Below are positions 42,050 through 51,010 of a stretch of DNA of 64,000 nt, piece after piece. Under the pieces are notes generated by a model that saw only the letters and a program-made list of their open reading frames with translations, searched no databases and was not told the DNA's origin. Position 1 is the stretch's first letter. Every line of letters starts with the position of its first letter. The translations under genes were made by a program, and so were the position numbers. Where the stretch lies: positions 1 to 64,000 of the forward strand of contig CAMJZV010000003.1 of the NCBI GenBank assembly GCA_946410305.1, read 5' to 3'. Source of the stretch: an uncultured Prevotellaceae bacterium (GTDB lineage Bacteria > Bacteroidota > Bacteroidia > Bacteroidales > Bacteroidaceae).

Positions 42050-42985
42050 ATGAAAAGATTACTATGTGTGGCTGTACTACTGACAGCCTTGGCCACAAGT
42101 TCACAGGCCCAACGAAAGACACAGGTCGTGGAGCCTATCAAGGCCGCTCAGCAGGCTGACGGCAAGACTATCAAACGCAAGGTTGCTATTGGCCGTTTCT
42201 CTAATGAGACTCAATATGCGAAGGGTATCTTCTATGACAAGGAGAACGATCCCATGGGTAAGCAGGCCCTCGATATTCTGTCGGCTAAGCTGGCAGCATC
42301 GGGCAAATTCCTGTTACTGGAGCGTGGCGACCTGGCTCAGTTGCTGGAAGAGGCTAAGAAGAGTGAGGACGGTCTGCAGACCATCGGTGCCGACTATATG
42401 ATTATCGGTAGTATCACCGAGTTCGGTCGCAAGAACACGGGTAAGGAGGGCGTATTCACCTCTACGAAGATGCAGACGGTGGAGGCCGCTGTAGCTATCC
42501 GTCTGGTGGACGTGTCGACAGGTCTCATCGTCTACTCTGACGAGGCCAAGGGACAGGCCCAGATTACCACGAAGACCACGCTGGGTGTAGGTGGACGTGC
42601 TGACTACGACGCTACGCTGAGCGACAAGGCTATCTCAGAGGCTATCGGTCAGCTGGTGGAGAACATCATCAATAAGTGTACCGACAAGCCTTGGCGTACC
42701 TACTTCCTGACCTACGATGCTGACGCCCAGATGATTGCAGGTGGTGCCAGCCAGGGTGTCAAGGAAGGTGATGTCTTTGCCGTGAAGACCAAGGGTAAGA
42801 AGGTGAAGAATCCACAGTCTGGCGTGATGATTGAGCTGCCTGGTAAGCAGATTGGTACCGTTACTGTATCGGCTACTGGCGGTGACACCCCTGAGACGGA
42901 ATACTCATTCGTGGAATATAATGGCTCTACAGCCATTGACGCCACTAAGTTGAACACATATTATATAGAGGAGATTAAGAAATGA
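42050..42985 (+). CDS. CsgG-family outer-membrane assembly protein
   Basis: 311 aa from MKRLLCVAVLLTALATSSQAQ. CsgG/curli-type core: KRKVAIGRFSNETQYAKGIFYD, FLLLERGDLAQLLEE, IGADYMIIGSITEFG, VEAAVAIRLVDVSTGLIVYSDEAKG. The signal peptide lacks a lipobox cysteine, unlike E. coli CsgG, so it may not be acylated. C-terminal about 90 residues (residues 220-311) are an added beta domain. First of four genes joined by 4-base overlaps. Confidence 0.88.
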   Translation: MKRLLCVAVLLTALATSSQAQRKTQVVEPIKAAQQADGKTIKRKVAIGRFSNETQYAKGIFYDKENDPMGKQALDILSAKLAASGKFLLLERGDLAQLLEEAKKSEDGLQTIGADYMIIGSITEFGRKNTGKEGVFTSTKMQTVEAAVAIRLVDVSTGLIVYSDEAKGQAQITTKTTLGVGGRADYDATLSDKAISEAIGQLVENIINKCTDKPWRTYFLTYDADAQMIAGGASQGVKEGDVFAVKTKGKKVKNPQSGVMIELPGKQIGTVTVSATGGDTPETEYSFVEYNGSTAIDATKLNTYYIEEIKK

Positions 42986-43329
42986 AAAAGCTCTTACTAT
43001 TCACACTCACGCTTGCTGCCTTGCTGCTGGTAGGCTGCAAGTCAAGTTATCCTGTCGCCATGCAGAGCGGTCAGGAGGATATGGCCTATCTCGTATTCGT
43101 TGGTCCGCTGGATAAGTACGGCAACGGTAAATACCCCGTACAGGTGGATATTGATGGTACAAAGTTTGATGCCAAGGTCGTGAAGCCTAAGGTAGCCAAC
43201 CGTAAGGGTTTCCAATATGGTGTAGGTCTCGGTAACCGTCATCTGAAGGTCACCTTCAGAGGCGAGACTGTCTATGAGAAGCAAATATTCCTGTCTACAC
43301 AAGAAACTAAAGTCATTAACTTGCCATGA
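42982..43329 (+). CDS. Small lipoprotein of the CsgG operon
   Basis: 115 aa. Signal MKKLLLFTLTLAALLLVGCKSS with lipobox LVGC (C19). The rest is a single beta domain with KYPVQVDIDGTKFDAKVVK and FRGETVYEKQIFLSTQET, resembling a PEGA-like fold; family not recognised. The 4-base overlaps on both sides bind it to CsgG and DUF4810. Confidence 0.8.
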   Translation: MKKLLLFTLTLAALLLVGCKSSYPVAMQSGQEDMAYLVFVGPLDKYGNGKYPVQVDIDGTKFDAKVVKPKVANRKGFQYGVGLGNRHLKVTFRGETVYEKQIFLSTQETKVINLP

Positions 43330-43673
43330 AGAAATTGTTTATTGCCGTCGTTTCTGTGTTGGCGTTAACGTCATGCGGAACTGTTCAACCTGATTTGTAC
43401 TCGTGGTACAACTCTGAGGATGCTACCTATCAGTATACGAAGCGTGCCTCTGAGGAGAAGCTTAATGCTGCCATGGAGCAGTACAAAAAGGTGATTAATA
43501 ATCAGAAGGGAGCCCGCCAGGTGGCGCCTCCGGGAGTGAATGCCGAATACGGCTATCTGTTGGTTAAGGCTGGCCAGAAGCAGGAGGGACTGACACTGCT
43601 GAAGCAAGAGGTTGCCCTCTATCCTGAGTCAGAAAAGTTTATTTCACGAATCATCAAACAGCTGGAGAAATGA
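43326..43673 (+). CDS. DUF4810 lipoprotein
   Basis: 115 aa. Lipobox ALTSC at C17. YSWYNSEDATYQYTKRASEEKLNAAMEQYKKVI and PPGVNAEYGYLLVKAGQKQEGLTLLKQEVALYPES are the DUF4810 helical, TPR-like blocks. Partner of CsgG-like and DUF799 lipoproteins in Neisseria and others. Confidence 0.9.
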   Translation: MKKLFIAVVSVLALTSCGTVQPDLYSWYNSEDATYQYTKRASEEKLNAAMEQYKKVINNQKGARQVAPPGVNAEYGYLLVKAGQKQEGLTLLKQEVALYPESEKFISRIIKQLEK

Positions 43674-44353
43674 AGAACTATATCGCAATAGCCCTGGTGG
43701 CACTGATGATGGCTTCATGTGGTGCGTCTTCATCACTGACCCGTGAAGCCCGCTATCCGAAGATGTATGCGGAGAAACCTACCTCTATCGTGGTGATGCC
43801 TCCTATCAACCGCACCAACCACGTGGATGCCAAGGACTTTTTCTATACCACAATGTACATGCCGCTCTGTGAGAAAGGCTACTATGTATTCTCGCCCATG
43901 CTGACCATGGAGATGTTCCAGGCAGAGAGCGCCTACGACGCTGAGAACTTCCTGGAGGGCAGTCTGACTCAGTTCCGCAATGTGCTGGGTGCTGACGCAG
44001 CTATGTTTACCATCATCAAGTCGTGGAGTCGTAGCAATATCGGTGGTTCGCTGACTGTTGAGGTGGAGTATATCCTGCGTTCGACAGTTACTGGCGAGAC
44101 GCTCTACCAGCGTGAGGGTAAGGTTAAGATTGATACCAGTGTCAATACGGGTAGTAAGGGACTCTTGGGAGCCCTGCTCGACGTCGCTGCTACTGCAGCA
44201 AAGACTGCCGCTACCGACAAGATTGAAGCTGGCCGCAAGTGTACAGCCTTTGTGCTGAGTGACATGCCAGAGGGTAAGTACGGTCTGAACTTCGGTAAAG
44301 ATCAGCAGTCGCCTGCCGGTAATGCCCGTGTCACGGCTACAGTAAGTCAATAA
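43670..44353 (+). CDS. DUF799 (GNA1162-like) lipoprotein
   Basis: 227 aa. Lipobox MMASC (C17). RYPKMYAEKPTSIVVMPPINRTNHVDAKDFFYTTMYMPLCEKGYYVFSP is the GNA1162 core, a TolB-N-like fold. With CsgG and DUF4810 it matches the Neisseria NMB1124-1126-type outer-membrane complex of uncertain role. Last gene of the operon. Confidence 0.9.
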   Translation: MKNYIAIALVALMMASCGASSSLTREARYPKMYAEKPTSIVVMPPINRTNHVDAKDFFYTTMYMPLCEKGYYVFSPMLTMEMFQAESAYDAENFLEGSLTQFRNVLGADAAMFTIIKSWSRSNIGGSLTVEVEYILRSTVTGETLYQREGKVKIDTSVNTGSKGLLGALLDVAATAAKTAATDKIEAGRKCTAFVLSDMPEGKYGLNFGKDQQSPAGNARVTATVSQ

Positions 44354-44388
44354 TCACAATCAAGAAACACACACAGAAAGTAAATAGT

Positions 44389-44739
44389 ATGGCTCTGAAT
44401 CTGAACAAGAACTTGAAATTGTACTACTCCATCAAAGAGGTCGCTGAGATGTTCGACGTCAACGAGAGTACGCTACGCTATTGGGAACAGGAATTCCCCT
44501 ATTTGAAACCGAAAACTAGCGGACCCGCTAAGATCCGCCAGTATCAGGAGAAGGATATCGAACAGATACGCCTCATCCATAACTTGGTGAAGGTGCGTGG
44601 CTTCAAGTTGGCGGCAGCGAAGAAGATCATCAATAGCAATCGTGACGGCGCAGACCGTAAGGCAGATGTGCTGACACGTCTAATCACTGTGCGTGACGAC
44701 CTGCAGGCACTGAAACGCCAAATGGACTACCTGCAGTAG
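44389..44739 (+). CDS. MerR-family transcriptional regulator
   Basis: 116 aa. N-terminal MerR winged helix: YYSIKEVAEMFDVNESTLRYWEQEFPYLKPKTS, then PAKIRQYQEKDIEQIRLIHNLVKVRGFKLAAAKKII, and a short C-terminal coiled helix without a ligand domain. 36 bases after the CsgG operon; could be its fifth gene. Target unknown. Confidence 0.92.
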   Translation: MALNLNKNLKLYYSIKEVAEMFDVNESTLRYWEQEFPYLKPKTSGPAKIRQYQEKDIEQIRLIHNLVKVRGFKLAAAKKIINSNRDGADRKADVLTRLITVRDDLQALKRQMDYLQ

Positions 44740-44757
44740 GAGTAAATTGTGATGGAG

Positions 44758-45708
44758 TTAAGGCTTCCACTCGTTATTAACGCTGAACACTGTGTTCAGC
44801 GTTATTTTTTGCGCTTCTTTTTTCGTCAACTGGCGACTCCATGAGACTCGCTGGCTGGTCTGTGCACCCTCACCATGGTTGTTATACTCCAAATAGCGGG
44901 CTGTTGCCTCACGCTCTTTCTGCCAATGGTGCCAGCCCTCGGGACGTATCTGGCGCGGTAGCTCACAGTTCATGAATAGCGTATAGCCGTAGTCGCGCCA
45001 TGGTCGTCCAAGATACACTTTGTCGACACCTTCCGCACAACGGATGGTACAGTTGTTGAAGATATATCCGTAGGGAACATCCTTGGGTGTTGAGGCGGCA
45101 GTGATATAGGAGTTGAGCTTGCATAGAATGTCGCAGTGCTCAAACCACGCCGTTGACGGACCGAAGATGAAATCGGTGGTGCCCTCAATATAGCAGTCCT
45201 TGAAGTACAGACGGCTGTTGGCACTGCCCGTATAGATGGTATCTTGATGACCAAGGAAACGACAACCAATGAAGGTCAGCATGTCACCCTCGGTATGCAG
45301 TGCTACAGCCTGTCCCAAGCGGGCAGCATTGTTTTCTATGGTCAGGTTCTTCAGCGTGATGTTGTTCCCCTCTACCTTCAGTGTGTAGGTGCGGAATGTT
45401 CCCATTTTGTTGATGTTGGCATGGTCGTCCCATGTGATAATGGTCTCGTCGCGGCTCTCACCACACAGCTCGATATTGGTGAGCCACTGGGGAATGATGA
45501 GCTTCTCCTTATACGTACCTTTCTTTATATAGATGACTTTGTGGTAGTCCATGAAGGCGCGGCACACCTCAATGGCTTCATCCACCGTGCGGAACTGTCC
45601 CGTTCCGTCGCGAGCGACTATAATGGTGTCTGGGTTGTCAAAGGAGTTGGCACCGTATGCGGCAATGTTCCCACAGACGGCACAGATTAATAATAGTAGT
45701 AGTTTCAT
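44758..45708 (-). CDS. Pectinesterase (CE8)
   Basis: 316 aa. Signal peptide MKLLLLLICAVCGNIAAYGA. Right-handed beta-helix pectin methylesterase with GQAVALH, catalytic D156 (GHQDTIY), D179 (TTDFIFG) and R235 (LGRPW). Demethylates pectin outside the inner membrane. It lies 33 bases after rsh with no clear promoter, so may be read from the par-rsh cluster. Its 3' end contains the plus-strand terminator of the MerR gene. Confidence 0.94.
   Translation of the reverse strand: MKLLLLLICAVCGNIAAYGANSFDNPDTIIVARDGTGQFRTVDEAIEVCRAFMDYHKVIYIKKGTYKEKLIIPQWLTNIELCGESRDETIITWDDHANINKMGTFRTYTLKVEGNNITLKNLTIENNAARLGQAVALHTEGDMLTFIGCRFLGHQDTIYTGSANSRLYFKDCYIEGTTDFIFGPSTAWFEHCDILCKLNSYITAASTPKDVPYGYIFNNCTIRCAEGVDKVYLGRPWRDYGYTLFMNCELPRQIRPEGWHHWQKEREATARYLEYNNHGEGAQTSQRVSWSRQLTKKEAQKITLNTVFSVNNEWKP
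44778..44810 (+). terminator. Terminator of the MerR gene, inside pectinesterase coding
   Basis: TAACGCTGAACAC (44778-44790) and its complement (44792-44804) form a tight hairpin followed by ATTTTTT; it lies within the last codons of the convergent pectinesterase gene. Confidence 0.8.
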
Positions 45709-45741
45709 TTTGTAAGTAGTTGTAGTGGTTTTATACTTTTA

Positions 45742-48006
45742 TTATATGATTTGCGTGACATCCTGTATGTCGGTAATCTTCTTTAACTGGTTAATGATAT
45801 TGCCTACATCTTCACGGTCGTGGACACGCAACTCGACAGTGCCGTCGAAGACACCTTCCTCGCTGGCGATAGTCAGTTTGTGGATGTTGACATTCATTTG
45901 TGAAGAGATGACCTGTGAGATGTCAAGCAGCATTCCTACGCGGTCGATGCCTTGCAGACGGATGGTGGCATCGAAGAAGAGCTTCTTGTGCATATTCCAT
46001 TTGGCATCAAGGATGCGGTTGCCAAAACTGGCTTTCAGTTTAGCGGCAACAGGACAGGCTCGCTTGTGAATCTCAATCTGATGCTTGCCATCAATGAATC
46101 CCAGCACGTCGTCGCCAGGGATGGGGTGACAGCAATGCTTAAACTTATATTGCTTGATATTGTCGTCTGTTATGTAGATAGGCTTTTTGCGATTGAACTT
46201 CTCGGGAACGACGAAGAGTTCTGTCTGGTCTTCCACGACCTTCTTCTGCTTGCCACGGTCGAGGAAAGGCACATACTTACGCCAGCCACGTTTGTCGCTG
46301 GCATTCTTGCCCAGCAATTCGTCAACATCCTTTTCACCCAACAGAATGGTCTTCTCACCAATAGCCTGAAAGAACTCTTCGCGGTTACGGATGTCGTGGA
46401 ACTCAGTGAGCACTTCGGCAGCATTGGGCATGTCGTTGATGTTGTTCTTCTTCAAGAATTCGCTGAAGAACTCCTCGCCCTGCTTCTGCAACTCGCGACT
46501 GTCACGGCGCAGGATGGCCTGGATTTTGCCTTTGGCCTTGGCTGTGGAGACGAAGTTGATCCACGAAGGTTGTACATGCTGTGCTTTAGAGGTTAGAATC
46601 TCTACCTGGTCACCACTCTGCAGTTTATGACTCAGCGGTACCAGTTTGTGGTTTACTTTAGCACCGATACAGTGGGAACCTAGGAAGGTGTGGATGGAGA
46701 AGGCGAAGTCGAGGGCTGTACAGCCTGACGGCATAGTTTTGATTTCGCCCTTGGGCGTGAAAACGAAAATCTCGGTAGCAAAGAGGTTCAGCTTGATGGC
46801 GTCAAGGAAGTCCATGGCGTCAGGCTGCGGGTCGTCGAGAATCTCCTTGATGGTGCGTAGCCAGTCGTTAAGTTCTGTCTCGTCCTCCGTGTACTCTTCT
46901 TCCACGCCGTCCTTGTATTTCCAGTGGGCGGCAAAGCCTTGTTCGGCAATCTCATCCATGCGGTCGGAGCGTATCTGCACCTCTATCCACCGTCCTTGTT
47001 TGGACATCAGCGTGACGTGCAGTGCCTGATAGCCGTTGGCCTTGGGGTGGGAGAGCCAGTCGCGCAAACGGTCGGGGTGACTCTTATAGATTTTCGAGAT
47101 GGCTACATAGATTTTGAAGCACTCGTTAATCTCCTCTTCGCGGTTGTTGGGGGTAAAAATGATGCGGACAGCCAGAATGTCGTACACCTCGTCGAAGGTT
47201 ACGTGTTTGTTCTGCATCTTGTTCCAGATGGAGTAGGGGGTCTTGACACGCTCTTTAATCTGGTAGTGGAAGCCCATTTTCTGTAGCTCTACCTCTATAG
47301 GCACGATGAATTCGTCGAAGAGTTCATGACGGGATGCCTCTGTGTCGGCCAACTTGGACTTGATGGTAGCGTATTCCTCAGGGTGCTCATACTGGAACGA
47401 GAGATTCTCCAGTTCCGACTTTATTTTGTTAAGACCTAGACGGTTGGCCAGTGGTGCATAGATGTAGAGAGTCTCGCCGGCAATCTTGTATTGCTTGTTG
47501 GCAGGTTGCGACTCTAGAGTACGCATATTGTGCAGACGGTCACAGATCTTGATGAGGATGACTCGGATGTCCTCGCTCATGGTGAGCAGCAGCTTCTTGA
47601 AGTTTTCTGCCTGTGCAGAAGCCTGTTCACCAAAGATACCGCCAGAAATCTTGGTCAGACCGTCAACAATTTGGGCAATCTTTGGACCGAAGATGTTCTC
47701 GATATCTTCAGTAGTGTAGTCGGTGTCTTCCACAACGTCGTGGAGCAGGGCAGCACAGATACTGGTAGAGCCTAGTCCTACCTCTTCGCAGGCAATCTGT
47801 GCCACAGCGATGGGGTGCATGATATAAGGCTCGCCACTCAGGCGCCGCACACCTTTATGCGCCTGTCGGGCAAAATGAAATGCTTTGGTGATGATGTCCA
47901 CTTTTTTGCGGTGGCGCGACGAACAGTAGCAGTCCAACAGTCGTTGGAACGCGTCGTTAATCAGTTTGTCGTCAGCGGCTTCCTGCCTCATTTGCTCTTC
48001 GTCCAT
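45742..48006 (-). CDS. rsh: Bifunctional (p)ppGpp synthetase/hydrolase
   Basis: 754 aa. HD hydrolase domain intact (H64 in YIMHP, H89-D90 in LLHDVVEDTDYT), synthetase domain with LRDWLSHPKANGYQALHVT, TGS domain (FTPKGEIKTMPSGCTALDFAFSIH), zinc-finger-like CCHPIPGDDVLGFI, and a C-terminal ACT domain ending VTQII. The RelA/SpoT homologue of the stringent response. Its position after parAB-DUF5683-mltD is typical of Bacteroidetes. Confidence 0.96.
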   Translation of the reverse strand: MDEEQMRQEAADDKLINDAFQRLLDCYCSSRHRKKVDIITKAFHFARQAHKGVRRLSGEPYIMHPIAVAQIACEEVGLGSTSICAALLHDVVEDTDYTTEDIENIFGPKIAQIVDGLTKISGGIFGEQASAQAENFKKLLLTMSEDIRVILIKICDRLHNMRTLESQPANKQYKIAGETLYIYAPLANRLGLNKIKSELENLSFQYEHPEEYATIKSKLADTEASRHELFDEFIVPIEVELQKMGFHYQIKERVKTPYSIWNKMQNKHVTFDEVYDILAVRIIFTPNNREEEINECFKIYVAISKIYKSHPDRLRDWLSHPKANGYQALHVTLMSKQGRWIEVQIRSDRMDEIAEQGFAAHWKYKDGVEEEYTEDETELNDWLRTIKEILDDPQPDAMDFLDAIKLNLFATEIFVFTPKGEIKTMPSGCTALDFAFSIHTFLGSHCIGAKVNHKLVPLSHKLQSGDQVEILTSKAQHVQPSWINFVSTAKAKGKIQAILRRDSRELQKQGEEFFSEFLKKNNINDMPNAAEVLTEFHDIRNREEFFQAIGEKTILLGEKDVDELLGKNASDKRGWRKYVPFLDRGKQKKVVEDQTELFVVPEKFNRKKPIYITDDNIKQYKFKHCCHPIPGDDVLGFIDGKHQIEIHKRACPVAAKLKASFGNRILDAKWNMHKKLFFDATIRLQGIDRVGMLLDISQVISSQMNVNIHKLTIASEEGVFDGTVELRVHDREDVGNIINQLKKITDIQDVTQII

Positions 48007-48056
48007 AGTCTTTTCTCTCCTCTGTGAATATAGTTACTGGTATGACGCGATATTGC

Positions 48057-49388
48057 TTACCTGACTCTCAGTTTCTTTCCGGCACGGATGTTATTACCCT
48101 TGATGCCATTGAGCCGGCGCAGCTTGGCCACGGTGGTTCCGTTGCGCTTGGCAATCTCGGAGAGGGTCTGTCCGCGGCGGATGGTTACGCTGAGGCCGCC
48201 TCCACGTCTGACAGCCCTGCTGCGACGGCTGTAGCGCGTGCTCTTGCGGTAGTAGGTTGGCACGTCGTCTTTCACCTCTACCTCCACACGCTTGGCGAAA
48301 TCGCCTGCACGGTGGTTGCAGATGCTGTCCTGCAGGTCGATGAAACGCCCCACCTCTGTCTGTGGCAGACGGATGGGCGACAGTTCTGTAGCACCAGGCA
48401 CCACGTCTCGGCGGTACATGGGGTTCAGCGAGCGCAGCAGGTCGATGTTGATACCCATCACCTCAGCAACCTGTTCCAGGTGAATGTTGCGGTTCACCAT
48501 GATGGTGTCTGTCTGTGCCGGCAGACGGGTAGTCATAGGACAAATGTTATGCTGCGAGTAGTAGGTCATGATGTAGTTGGCGGCAATGAAGGCAGGAACG
48601 TAGCCGCGTGTCTCCTTGGGCAGGTAGGGATATATCTGCCAATAGTCCTTTTCGCCATTGGCGCGGTGGATGGCCTTGTTGATGTTGGCGGGTCCACAGT
48701 TGTAGGCGGCGATGACGAGGTTCCAGTCACCAAAGATGTTGTACAGGTCGCTCAGATAGCGGGCGGCAGCATACGACGACTTCACGGGGTCGCGACGCTC
48801 GTCGACCAGCGAGTTGACCTGCAGGCCGTACTGCTTGCCAGTGGTCAGCATGAATTGCCACAAGCCTGTAGCGCCCACACGCGATACAGCCTTGGGGTTA
48901 AGGGCCGATTCGATGATGGGCAGGTATTTCAGTTCCAGCGGCAACCGGTAGGTTTCCAGCGCCTCCTCGAAGATAGGCATGTAGAAGTTAGAAGCGCCCA
49001 GCATGTAGCTGATGGAGTGGCGCAGGCGTCCGCTGTAGCGGTCGATGAACTTCTGTACCACATCGTTGTAGTTCATCTCCATGATGGTCGGCATGCGGTA
49101 CAGGCGGTCTACATAGTCCTCTTTGGTATAGCTCGGGTTGATATTCTTCATGTTGCAGTCGTCAGCCTCGTCGAGATAAGTCTTTGCCATATACAGGTTC
49201 AGCAGACTGTCCAGGTCATAGGTCATGGCTTCGGGGAATTCGATAACCTCTTCACGACCCTCGTTGTCGATAACGGTGATCTCGTCTTCGTCGGGTGTCT
49301 CGTTGTCGTCATTCTCATAGACCTGTGCCCACGTGGTAGCCACAGTCAGTAACATGCTTAATATCAACAGTAGTTTCTTGTTCATCAA
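48057..49388 (-). CDS. mltD: Membrane-bound lytic transglycosylase with LysM (MltD-like)
   Basis: 443 aa. Signal peptide MMNKKLLLILSMLLTVATTWAQ, SLT domain with catalytic E160 (LPIIESALNPKAVSRVGATGLWQFM), AAYNCGPANINKAI, and one LysM at the end (VTIRRGQTLSEIAKRNGTTVAKLRRLNGI). Cleaves peptidoglycan glycan strands. A basic RRSRAVRR linker precedes LysM. Fifty bases upstream of rsh. Confidence 0.95.
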   Translation of the reverse strand: MMNKKLLLILSMLLTVATTWAQVYENDDNETPDEDEITVIDNEGREEVIEFPEAMTYDLDSLLNLYMAKTYLDEADDCNMKNINPSYTKEDYVDRLYRMPTIMEMNYNDVVQKFIDRYSGRLRHSISYMLGASNFYMPIFEEALETYRLPLELKYLPIIESALNPKAVSRVGATGLWQFMLTTGKQYGLQVNSLVDERRDPVKSSYAAARYLSDLYNIFGDWNLVIAAYNCGPANINKAIHRANGEKDYWQIYPYLPKETRGYVPAFIAANYIMTYYSQHNICPMTTRLPAQTDTIMVNRNIHLEQVAEVMGINIDLLRSLNPMYRRDVVPGATELSPIRLPQTEVGRFIDLQDSICNHRAGDFAKRVEVEVKDDVPTYYRKSTRYSRRSRAVRRGGGLSVTIRRGQTLSEIAKRNGTTVAKLRRLNGIKGNNIRAGKKLRVR

Positions 49389-49413
49389 TCGTCTTATTTT
49401 GCTTTTGGTTATG

Positions 49414-50076
49414 TTAGAAATTCAGACAGCAGCTCAGTCCTACCGACTGTGCCTGTAGTGGGTTGCCGCCTCCCAGATTGGGGATGACGGTGGGGCGTAC
49501 CTCCAGACTGAGGTCTTTGGAGATATCGAACTCTGACAGCTCGGCATCGACGTAGGCATCGATGACAGATAGCGCATAGACACCAATCATCACGAAGATG
49601 CTCATATCACGCCAGCGGCGGTACTTGTCCTTACGGTTCTTGAAGATTTGTTTAAAACGCTCTTCATTGCTGCTATTGATCTGTACACCCAGATGCAGGA
49701 ACTTATTGTAGCTGTCGGTGGTCGGGTCGCTATCCATGATGTCGAGGTAAGCCTGCGAATAGTCTTTGTACATCATGTTGTTCCATGTCAGAGCATAGAT
49801 ACACCCCATGAATCCACCATAAAAGATGGGCAGTTTCCAGTATTTGCGGTTATATATCTGTCCTGCACCTGGTAGAACCAGTGCCAACCAGAGTGCACGC
49901 TGTGGATTAGGCCTCCATGTAGACCAGTCACGAGGGGCTTTCACCAGTTTGGTGGAGTCAATCATGATAGACACCTCGCTAGTGCGAAGCGTGTCTTTAA
50001 CCAGCTCTGCCTCCTCTTGCGCATGGCCCGTCAGTGCCATCGCCAGCATTGCTATGATGACGAACAGCCTACCCAT
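49414..50076 (-). CDS. DUF5683 membrane protein
   Basis: 220 aa from MGRLFVIIAMLAMALTGHAQ, a signal peptide. DUF5683 core PNPQRALWLALVLPGAGQIYNRKYWKLPIFYGGF with two to three membrane segments (about 70-100, 168-185). Function unknown; conserved between parB and mltD in this phylum. ATG at 50076 overlaps the end of parB; the longer start at 50094 adds six residues without a signal-like benefit. Confidence 0.87.
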   Translation of the reverse strand: MGRLFVIIAMLAMALTGHAQEEAELVKDTLRTSEVSIMIDSTKLVKAPRDWSTWRPNPQRALWLALVLPGAGQIYNRKYWKLPIFYGGFMGCIYALTWNNMMYKDYSQAYLDIMDSDPTTDSYNKFLHLGVQINSSNEERFKQIFKNRKDKYRRWRDMSIFVMIGVYALSVIDAYVDAELSEFDISKDLSLEVRPTVIPNLGGGNPLQAQSVGLSCCLNF

Positions 50077-50992
50077 TGGCTCCGTCAAGTGCATTCATAA
50101 TTTGTTCCAGCTGTTCTTCGTTGTCGAACTGGATGGTAATTTTACCCTTACCCTTCGGTGAGCAAGTCATCTGTACCTTCGACTGGAAGAACTGCGACAA
50201 GCGGTCACGTAGTACGTTGAACTCCTCTGGGAGTTTGGTACGCGACTGTATCTTTCCCTTGGCAGTCTTGATGTCTTCGCCACTCTTCAGCGACTGCACC
50301 ATCTCCTCCACCTGGCGGACGGAGTACTGATGAACCTGTACTTCCTTGAAGAGCTTGATCTGCTGCGACGGACTGTCGATAGCCAACAGAGCACGGGCGT
50401 GTCCCATCTCTATCTCGTGGTTCTTCAGGGCAATCTGTACCTGAGCAGGCAACTTCAGCAGACGCATGTAGTTGGTTACGGCGGCACGGCTCTTGCCTAC
50501 ACGCTCTGAAATCTTAGCCTGCGTCATGCCTGTCTCGTCAGACAGGTGCTGGTAGGCCAGTGCAATCTCGATAGCATTCAGGTCTTCACGCTGTATATTC
50601 TCTACCAGTGCCATCTCCATGGCGTTCTGGTCTTCTACCGTCACGATGTAGGCAGGAATCTTGGTGAGTCCAGCCAGCTGTGAGGCACGCCAACGGCGCT
50701 CACCGGCGATAATCTGGTACTTGCCACCCTCCATTTTGCGCAGGGTGATGGGCTGAATGATGCCCAACTCGCGGATGCTCGTGGCCAACTCAGCCAGTGC
50801 CTCCTGGTCGAACTCGCGACGTGGCTGGTTGGGGTTAGGCTCTATCTGTGTAATCTCTATCTCGTTGAGGTTCGAACTACCTTCAGTACGCACCTCACTG
50901 GTGTCTATCAGGGCATCCAGACCGCGACCAGTACCTATATCGTCTAGTCCGCGTCCCAGTACGCTGCTTGCATATTTTTTCTTTACGGCCAT
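50069..50992 (-). CDS. parB: Chromosome partitioning protein ParB
   Basis: 307 aa. ParB/Srx CTPase domain (RREFDQEALAELATSIRELGIIQPITLRKMEGGKYQIIAGERRWRA), helix-turn-helix KISERVGKSRAAVTNYMRLL, basic linker and C-terminal dimer domain. Binds parS and spreads; I saw no convincing parS site in this window. 18 bases after parA. Confidence 0.96.
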   Translation of the reverse strand: MAVKKKYASSVLGRGLDDIGTGRGLDALIDTSEVRTEGSSNLNEIEITQIEPNPNQPRREFDQEALAELATSIRELGIIQPITLRKMEGGKYQIIAGERRWRASQLAGLTKIPAYIVTVEDQNAMEMALVENIQREDLNAIEIALAYQHLSDETGMTQAKISERVGKSRAAVTNYMRLLKLPAQVQIALKNHEIEMGHARALLAIDSPSQQIKLFKEVQVHQYSVRQVEEMVQSLKSGEDIKTAKGKIQSRTKLPEEFNVLRDRLSQFFQSKVQMTCSPKGKGKITIQFDNEEQLEQIMNALDGANG

Positions 50993-51010
50993 ATTTCTTG
51001 CTGTAAACTA

